From Trissonchulus latispiculum (Eukaryota; Nematoda; Enoplea; Enoplida; Ironidae): a stretch of DNA of 64,000 nucleotides. Positions 54,337 to 64,000 of this stretch are shown here, piece after piece. The notes under the pieces were generated by a model. The model was given only the letters and a program-made list of their open reading frames with translations. It had not been told where the DNA came from and ran no database searches. The DNA is taken from positions 60,741-124,740 of the forward strand of contig JASAND010028360.1 of NCBI GenBank assembly GCA_030248195.1. Reading direction: 5' to 3'. Numbering within the stretch: the stretch's first letter is position 1; each line of letters opens with the position of its first letter. Both the position numbers and the translations under genes were made by a program.

Positions 54337-55393
54337 CATAGGTGTGTTAGGGGGGGGGGGGGACCCCTCCCCCCAAATGGAGGGGTCGCAGCCCCACCCC
54401 CATAAAAAATTTTTTATCCCCCCCCCCCCAAATCGGCCTTCGGCCGACCCCCCCCCTAAAAATTTTCAACCCCCTACCTGAATTTTTGCAGAATTTTAGC
54501 CAAAAATTCGAAAATTTTCAAAAAATTAGCGAAAAATTGCTAAAATTCGCCTTATTACATTGCAAATCGCTAAAACCAGCTGAAAATTGAAAAAAATTTT
54601 CAGTTTTTAACAAAAAAACCGATTTTTCGCCAACCCCCCCCCCTTTCGAAAATTTTTTCTTACCCCTCCTCCCCAAATCGACTTTTTCTCGACCCCCCTC
54701 CCCCGTTTTTTGCCAAACCCACACCCTACTTTTTTTTAATTTTTTGAAAATTTTTTGAATTTTGGCTAAAAACTGGCAAGTTCAGGTAGGGGTTGAAAAT
54801 TTTTAGGGGCGGCCGAAGGCCGATTTGGGGGGAGGGGTAGAAAAAATTGAAGGGCCGACCATAGGTGTGGCTGGCGAAAAAAGTGGGGGTGGGGGTTCAG
54901 AAAAAAGTAGGGAGGGGGGTTTGGCGAAAAAAGGGGGAGAGGGGGTCGCGAAAAGTCGATTTGGGGGGAGGGGTAAGAAAAATTTTCTAGGGGGGGGGTC
55001 GGCGAAAAAATTTCAAAAAAGTCGGTTTTTCGTTACGGGAAAATGAAAATTTTCTCTATTTACAGCTATTTTTAACGATTTTTAGCTTAAATAAGCAAAT
55101 TCTAACAATTTTTCGCTAATTCTTGGAATTTTTTGGAAAATTTTCGAATTTTTAGCTAAAAATTTTCAAAAATTTAGGTAGGGATTTGAAAAATTTTTGG
55201 GGGGGAAGGGTCTGAAAAAGTCGATTTGGGGGGAGCGGTAGGAAAAAATTTTTTAGGGGGGAGGGTTGGTGACCCCTCCATTTGGGGGGAGGGGTCCCCC
55301 CCCCACCCCCCCCCCTAACACACCTATGTCTGCGACCCCTCCATTTGGGGGGAGGGGTCCCCCCACCACCCCCCCCCCCCTAACACACCTATG
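54337..55393. mobile_element. Poly-G element with CATAGGTGTGTTAGGGG ends
   Basis: Left end cataggtgtgttagggg, right end cccctaacacacctatg. The right end is present twice (to 55328 and to 55393), as a 65-bp tandem duplication. The interior repeats 'ccatttggggggaggggt' and AT-rich 'aaaaatttttag' units. It is non-coding. Confidence 0.75.
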
Positions 55394-55839
55394 GCCATAA
55401 TACAGTTAAAAACGTGTATTTCTCATAATAATAAACAGTTTAAGCCAAAATTTGGACCCCCTCCCTCTGGGTGCGACCTTGCGGTGGTGCCCTCTCCAAA
55501 AGTTTTGGGGAGGTTAGAAAAAGGGCTGGGGGGGGCTTCCCCCACCTTTCACCTAATGAGTGCAAACATTAGCAATATATACTAGATGTGCTTCGAACTA
55601 AATTTCTTTCGGGCTTGATCTTGGACCCTTTCTAAAATGCTTGGTGCGGTCCTGTTCCGCAGAATTGGGGCGGCCATTGACCAAAATAATGCCCGAAAGT
55701 AATTGCAATGACCTGATCTCTATCCGATGTGACGAAGCAGAGGACGATTCATCCCATCTGACTTATTTTTATTCGGAGGGGGGAGGGGTAGAGGCCTCCA
55801 TTCTATGGTTATGATTGCATATTTGGGTCTGGATTATAC
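55394..55839. other. Gene-free stretch
   Basis: No gene or repeat recognised beyond short G runs. Confidence 0.4.
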
Positions 55840-57545
<1,706 letters not shown>

Positions 57546-60500
57546 CGCCCGGACCCCTGTGGCGCCCTGGCCAGGGGTCCGGACCGTGGACCGTGCCCAA
57601 AATGGCCAAAAATCGATTTTTCCAAAAGTGGCCAAGTTTGGTATCAAATGAAAGCCCTTGGTGAGGCGAACATTTTTTGTCATTGGAGGACCCCTCCAAA
57701 GTGGCCCCAGCGGCCTGTGGCGCCCTGACCAGGGTCCGGACCGGTCCAAAATGGCCAAAAATCGATTTTTCCAAAAGTGGCCATGTTTGGTATCAAATGA
57801 AAGCCCTTGGTGAGGCGAACATTTTTTGTCATTGGAGGACCCCTCCAAAGTGGCCCCAGCGGCCTGTGGCGCCCTGACCAGGGTCCGGACCGGTCCAAAA
57901 TGGTCAAAAATCGATTTTTCCAAAAGTGGCCATGTTTGGTATCAAATGAAAGCCCTTGGTGAGGCGAACATTTTTTGTCATTGGAGGACCCCTCCAAAGT
58001 GGCCCCAGCGGCCTGTGGCGCCCTGACCAGGGTCCGGACTGGTCAAAAATCGATTTTTTAAAAAATTTCCAAGTTTGGTATCAAATGAAAGCCCTTGGTG
58101 AGGCGAACATTTTTTGTCATTGGAGGACCCCTCCAAAGTGGCCCCAGCGGCCTGTGGCGCCCTGACCAGGGTCCGGACTGGTCAAAAATCGATTTTTTAA
58201 AAAATTTCCAAGTTTGGTATCAAATGAAAGCCCTTGGTGAGGCGAACATTTTTTGTCATTGGAGGACCCCTCCAAAGTGGCCCCAGCGGCCTGTGGCGCC
58301 CTGACCAGGGTCCGGACTGGTCAAAAATCGATTTTTTAAAAAATTTCCAAGTTTGGTATCAAATGAAAGCCCTTGGTGAGGCGAACATTTTTTGTCATTG
58401 GAGGACCCCTCCAAAGTGGTCCCAGCGGCCTGTGGCGCCCTGACCAGGGTCCGGACTGGTCAAAAATCGATTTTTTAAAAAATTTCCAAGTTTGGTATCA
58501 AATGAAAGCCCTTGGTGAGGCGAACATTTTTTGTCATTGGAGGACCCCTCCAAAGTGGCCCCAGCGGCCTGTGGCGCCCTGACCAGGGTCCGGACTGGTC
58601 AAAAATCGATTTTTTAAAAAATTTCCAAGTTTGGTATCAAATGAAAGCCCTTGGTGAGGCGAACATTTTTTGTCATTGGAGGACCCCTCCAAAGTGGTCC
58701 CAGCGGCCTGTGGCGCCCTGACCAGGGTCCGGACTGGTCAAAAATCGATTTTTTAAAAAATTTCCAAGTTTGGTATCAAATGAAAGCCCTTGGTGAGGCG
58801 AACATTTTTTGTCATTGGAGGACCCCTCCAAAGTGGCCCCAGCGGCCTGTGGCGCCCTGACCAGGGTCCGGACTGGTCAAAAATCGATTTTTTAAAAAAT
58901 TTCCAAGTTTGGTATCAAATGAAAGCCCTTGGTGAGGCGAACATTTTTTGTCGTTGGAGGACCCCTCCAAAGTGGTCCCAGCGGCCTGTGGCGCCCTGAC
59001 CAGGGTCCGGACTGGTCAAAAATCGATTTTTTAAAAAATTTCCAAGTTTGGTATCAAATGAAAGCCCTTGGTGAGGCGAACATTTTTTGTCATTGGAGGA
59101 CCCCTCCAAAGTGGTCCCAGCGGCCTGTGGCGCCCTGACCAGGGTCCGGACTGGTCAAAAATCGATTTTTTAAAAAATTTCCAAGTTTGGTATCAAATGA
59201 AAGCCCTTGGTGAGGCGAACATTTTTTGTCATTGGAGGACCCCTCCAAAGTGGTCCCAGCGGCCTGTGGCGCCCTGACCAGGGTCCGGACTGGTCAAAAA
59301 TCGATTTTTTAAAAAATTTCCAAGTTTGGTATCAAATGAAAGCCCTTGGTGAGGCGAACATTTTTTGTCGTTGGAGGACCCCTCCAAAGTGGCCCCAGCG
59401 GCCTGTGGCGCCCTGACCAGGGTCCGGACTGGTCAAAAATCGATTTTTTAAAAAATTTCCAAGTTTGGTATCAAATGAAAGCCCTTGGTGAGGCGAACAT
59501 TTTTTGTCATTGGAGGACCCCTCCAAAGTGGTCCCAGCGGCCTGTGGCGCCCTGACCAGGGTCCGGACTGGTCAAAAATCGATTTTTTAAAAAATTTCCA
59601 AGTTTGGTATCAAATGAAAGCCCTTGGTGAGGCGAACATTTTTTGTCGTTGGAGGACCCCTCCAAAGTGGCCCCAGCGGCCTGTGGCGCCCTGACCAGGG
59701 TCCGGACTGGTCAAAAATCGATTTTTTAAAAAATTTCCAAGTTTGGTATCAAATGAAAGCCCTTGGTGAGGCGAACATTTTTTGTCGTTGGAGGACCCCT
59801 CCAAAGTGGCCCCAGCGGCCTGTGGCGCCCTGACCAGGGTCCGGACTGGTCAAAAATCGATTTTTTAAAAAATTTCCAAGTTTGGTATCAAATGAAAGCC
59901 CTTGGTGAGGCGAACATTTTTTGTCATTGGAGGACCCCTCCAAAGTGGCCCCAGCGGCCTGTGGCGCCCTGACCAGGGTCCGGACTGGTCAAAAATCGAT
60001 TTTTTTAAAAATTTCCAAGTTTGGTATCAAATGAAAGCCCTTGGTGAGGCGAACATTTTTTGTCGTTGGAGGACCCCTCCAAAGTGGCCCCAGCGGCCTG
60101 TGGCGCCCTGACCAGGGTCCGGACTGGTCAAAAATCGATTTTTTAAAAATTTCCAAGTTTGGTATCAAATGAAAGCCCTTGGTGAGGCGAACATTTTTTG
60201 TCATTGGAGGACCCCTCCAAAGTGGCCCCAGCGGCCTGTGGCGCCCTGACCAGGGTCCGGACTGGTCAAAAATCGATTTTTTAAAAAATTTCCAAGTTTG
60301 GTATCAAATGAAAGCCCTTGGTGAGGCGAACATTTTTTGTCGTTGGAGGACCCCTCCAAAGTGGCCCCAGCGGCCTGTGGCGCCCTGACCAGGGTCCGGA
60401 CTGGTCAAAAATCGATTTTTTAAAAAATTTCCAAGTTTGGTATCAAATGAAAGCCCTTGGTGAGGCGAACATTTTTTGTCATTGGAGGACCCCTCCAAAG

Positions 60501-62006
60501 TGGCCCCAGCGGCCTGTGGCGCCCTGACCAGGGTCCGGACTGGTCAAAAATCGATTTTTTAAAAAATTTCCAAGTTTGGTATCAAATGAAAGCCCTTGGT
60601 GAGGCGAACATTTTTTGTCGTTGGAGGACCCCTCCAAAGTGGCCCCAGCGGCCTGTGGCGCCCTGACCAGGGTCCGGACTGGTCAAAAATCGATTTTTTA
60701 AAAAATTTCCAAGTTTGGTATCAAATGAAAGCCCTTGGTGAGGCGAACATTTTTTGTCGTTGGAGGACCCCTCCAAAGTGGCCCCAGCGGCCTGTGGCGC
60801 CCTGACCAGGGTCCGGACTGGTCAAAAATCGATTTTTTAAAAAATTTCCAAGTTTGGTATCAAATGAAAGCCCTTGGTGAGGCGAACATTTTTTGTCGTT
60901 GGAGGACCCCTCCAAAGTGGCCCCAGCGGCCTGTGGCGCCCTGACCAGGGTCCGGACTGGTCAAAAATCGATTTTTTTAAAAAATTTCCAAGTTTGGTAT
61001 CAAATGAAAGCCCTTGGTGAGGCGAACATTTTTTGTCGTTGGAGGACCCCTCCAAAGTGGCCCCAGCGGCCTGTGGCGCCCTGACCAGGGTCCGGACTGG
61101 TCAAAAATCGATTTTTTAAAAAATTTCCAAGTTTGGTATCAAATGAAAGCCCTTGGTGAGGCGAACATTTTTTGTCATTGGAGGACCCCTCCAAAGTGGT
61201 CCCAGCGGCCTGTGGCGCCCTGACCAGGGTCCGGACTGGTCAAAAATCGATTTTTTAAAAAATTTCCAAGTTTGGTATCAAATGAAAGCCCTTGGTGAGG
61301 CGAACATTTTTTGTCATTGGAGGACCCCTCCAAAGTGGCCCCAGCGGCCTGTGGCGCCCTGACCAGGGTCCGGACTGGTCAAAAATCGATTTTTTAAAAA
61401 ATTTCCAAGTTTGGTATCAAATGAAAGCCCTTGGTGAGGCGAACATTTTTTGTCGTTGGAGGACCCCTCCAAAGTGTTCCCAGCGGCCTGTGGCGCCCTG
61501 ACCAGGGTCCGGACTGGTCAAAAATCGATTTTTTAAAAAATTTCCAAGTTTGGTATCAAATGAAAGCCCTTGGTGAGGCGAACATTTTTTGTCATTGGAG
61601 GACCCCTCCAAAGTGGCCCCAGCGGCCTGTGGCGCCCTGACCAGGGTCCGGACTGGTCAAAAATCGATTTTTTAAAAAATTTCCAAGTTTGGTATCAAAT
61701 GAAAGCCCTTGGTGAGGCGAACATTTTTTGTCGTTGGAGGACCCCTCCAAAGTGGCCCCAGCGGCCTGTGGCGCCCTGACCAGGGTCCGGACTGGTCAAA
61801 AATCGATTTTTTAAAAAATTTCCAAGTTTGGTATCAAATGAAAGCCCTTGGTGAGGCGAACATTTTTTGTCGTTGGAGGACCCCTCCAAAGTGGCCCCAG
61901 CGGCCTGTGGCGCCCTGACCAGGGTCCGGACTGGTCAAAAATCGATTTTTTAAAAAATTTCCAAGTTTGGTATCAAATGAAAGCCCTTGGTGAGGCGAAC
62001 ATTTTT
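57546..62006 (+). repeat. 139-bp satellite array, plus orientation, about 32 units
   Basis: Head-to-tail units of 139 bp. The first three are about 149 bp because they carry an extra 'aatggccaaa'-type insert. Each unit holds AAAATCGATTTT, TTTGGTATCAAATGAAAG, the hairpin GGAGGACCCCTCC and CCCTGACCAGGG. Later units are nearly identical, differing mainly at CATTGG/CGTTGG and GGCCCC/GGTCCC and in the A/T-run length. The array stops mid-unit at 62006. Open frames of 69 codons recur once per unit and are a by-product of the period. Confidence 0.97.
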
Positions 62007-62577
62007 AATATTCAGTACGTGAAATCTAGACCATGACAATGTTTCACAAAACGTATAAAATGTTTACTCTTTGGAAGTACAGGAGAAATGGCAAAAGCAG
62101 TTTATTAACAGCATACAATATTCTCATATATATACTTAACACTGCGTACATACACATAGCTGTACTGATAAGACAGCAGGCTTTTCACATAGGCACAGTG
62201 CTCAAAGTAAAACTGTACCAAATCTATTATAGGCAAGATTACGGTTAGTTACTATACACACATATAATTGGCTAGGCAGTCGTAAATAGCTACAACACAA
62301 TGACAGAGCTTAGAAAGAAACCAAATGACAAAGCAACTCGTAATCCGCAAAAAACGTTTGGAACCTCTGAGAAAACACTTCATCCGCATAAACCAATCAC
62401 AATATAACACTGAAAAACTCTAAATTTTGTTATAGTCGGACTTCTATATTATTGTTTATATATTATTATTATTGTTATTATTATTTTGTTATAGTTCTAC
62501 TTCTATAGAGACGCAAACTGCTAGTCTTAAAAAGTGATAATTAAAGATCCGAAGACAGATTTTATTGCAAAATCAAA
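62007..62577. other. 571-bp spacer between inverted satellite arrays
   Basis: Unique AT-rich DNA with a (ATT)n-like stretch at 62450-62490. The open frame at 62033-62248 has no recognisable feature. Confidence 0.7.
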
Positions 62578-64000
62578 AATTAGCTGGGTCCACTTTGGAG
62601 GGGTCCTCCAATGAGAAAAATGTTCGCCTCACCAAGGGCTTTCATTTGAAACCAAACTAGAAAACTTTTCAAAAAATCGATTTTTGACCAGTCCGGACCC
62701 TGGTCAGGGCGCCACAGGCCGCTGGGTCCACTTTGGAGGGGTCCTCCAATGATAAAAAATGATCGCCTCACCAAGGGCTTTCATTTGAAACCAAACTTGA
62801 AAACTTTTCAAAAAATCGATTTTTGACCAGTCCGGACCCTGGTCAGGGCGCCACAGGCCGCTGGGGCCACTTTGGAGGGGTCCTCCAATGACAAAAAATG
62901 TTCGCCTCACCAAGGGCTTTCATTTGATACCAAACTTGGCCACTTTTGGAAAAATCGATTTTTGGCCATTTTGGACCGGTCCGGACCCTGGTCAGGGCGC
63001 CACAGGCCGCTGGGACCACTTTGGAGGGGTCCTCCAATGACAAAAAATGTTCGCCTCACCAAGGGCTTTCATTTGATACCAAACTTGGCCACTTTTGGAA
63101 AAATCGATTTTTGACCAGTCCGGACCCTGGTCAGGGCGCCACAGGCCGCTGGGGCCACTTTGGAGGGGTCCTCCAATGACAAAAAATGTTCGCCTCACCA
63201 AGGGCTTTCATTTGAAACCAAACTTGAAAACTTTTCAAAAAATCGATTTTTGACCAGTCCGGACCCTGGTCAGGGCGCCACAGGCCGCTGGGGCCACTTT
63301 GGAGGGGTCCTCCAATGACAAAAAATGTTCGCCTCACCAAGGGCTTTCATTTGATACCAAACTAGAAAACTTTTCAAAAAATCGATTTTTGACCAGTCCG
63401 GACCCTGGTCAGGGCGCCACAGGCCGCTGGGTCCACTTTGGATGGGTCCTCCAATGACAAAAAATGTTCGCCTCACCAAGGGCTTTCATTTGATACCAAA
63501 CTTGAAAACTTTTCAAAAAATCGATTTTTGACCAGCCCGGACCCTGGTCAGGGCGCCACAGGCCGCTGGGGCCACTTTGGAGGGGTCCTCCAATGACAAA
63601 AAATGTTCGCCTCACCAAGGGCTTTCATTTGATACCAAACTTGAAAACTTTTCAAAAAATCGATTTTTGACCAGTCCGGACCCTGGTCAGGGCGCCACAG
63701 GCCGCTGGGGCCACTTTGGAGGGGTCCTCCAATGACAAAAAATGTTCGCCTCACCAAGGGCTTTCATTTGAAACCAAACTTGGCCACTTTTGGAAAAATC
63801 GATTTTTGGCCATTTTTGACCAGTCCGGACCCTGGTCAGGGCGCCACAGGCCGCTGGGACCACTTTGGAGGGGTCCTCCAATGACAAAAAATGTTCGCCT
63901 CACCAAGGGCTTTCATTTGATACCAAACTTGGCAAATTTTCAAAAAATCGATTTTTGACCACCGGTCCGGACCCTGGTCAGGGCGCCACAGGCCGCTGGG
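62578..64000 (-). repeat. 139-bp satellite array, minus orientation, about 10 units, runs off the window
   Basis: The same unit reversed. It includes both 139- and 149-bp forms (149-bp form at 62930-63000 and 63780-63830). Units here differ from the plus array by 'aaaacttttcaaaaaatcg' in place of the A/T run, so the two arrays were homogenised separately. Confidence 0.96.

Noticed and set aside
57546..62006. CRISPR-like array of regular repeats
   Set aside because: Units are contiguous 139-bp satellites with no unique spacers, and the context is eukaryotic.
62033..62248. 71-codon protein in the satellite spacer
   Set aside because: AT-rich sequence, no recognisable domain, and no splice partners.
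57677..63958. Dozens of nearly identical 62-80-codon open frames on both strands, read as a protein family
   Set aside because: They recur once per 139-bp satellite unit, overlap each other, start at GTG/TTG-type codons and exist on both strands. They are a by-product of the repeat period.

Overview
The window is eukaryotic and probably from an invertebrate animal. It has GT-AG split genes, an LTR retrotransposon, many foldback/MITE-like elements, AT microsatellites and a satellite array. I see no bacterial operon features. The style (short introns, poly-G hairpin elements, PrimPol and DDE genes in a mobile setting) would fit a sponge or other early-branching metazoan, but that is a guess. 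Most of the 64 kb is repeat.

1-19.7 kb: a 9.3 kb plus-strand cassette (5252-14571) encodes three proteins. These are a PrimPol-type primase-polymerase (5252-6448), a DDE-type transposase with an N-terminal cysteine-rich domain (7311-8621), and a split gene for a Walker-type ATPase resembling YfjI/DUF3987 replicative helicases (8664-14571). I could assemble nine exons for the helicase with compatible phases. The helicase carries an apparent frameshift and a stop codon that lies inside a possible 42-nt intron. Dispersed segments A, B and C precede the cassette (1-776, 2449-2545, 2761-3725) and segment D follows it (15031-15330). A second set A'-B'-C'-D' (16728-19687) lies downstream in the same order, but there C' is joined directly to D'. 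The roughly 11.3 kb holding all three genes is therefore present in one copy and absent from the other, which makes this a candidate undescribed self-replicating transposon plus an empty or internally deleted relative.

20-31 kb: a second split gene (20736-26066) of nine or ten exons encodes an unrecognised acidic/basic Ser-Thr-rich protein of about 406 residues. Every intron I could place is phase 2. Two of its introns contain poly-G palindromic MITE material. A lone phase-2 exon lies at 30870-30980.

31-56 kb: mostly repeats and decayed elements. These include a gypsy-type integrase pseudogene split by a MITE, a compact gag-only LTR retrotransposon (46545-48272), large palindromes, and nested poly-G elements ending in CATAGGTGT. 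One palindromic MITE family with CAAGAGTRCATAAT ends makes a consistent 7-bp target duplication in all three complete copies.

57.5-64 kb: a 139-bp satellite in two arrays of opposite orientation separated by a 571-bp spacer. The array at 62578 runs off the window end.

How it may work together (inference): primase and helicase would copy the element's DNA, and the transposase would cut and join it. The MITE families would be non-autonomous passengers of this or other transposases.
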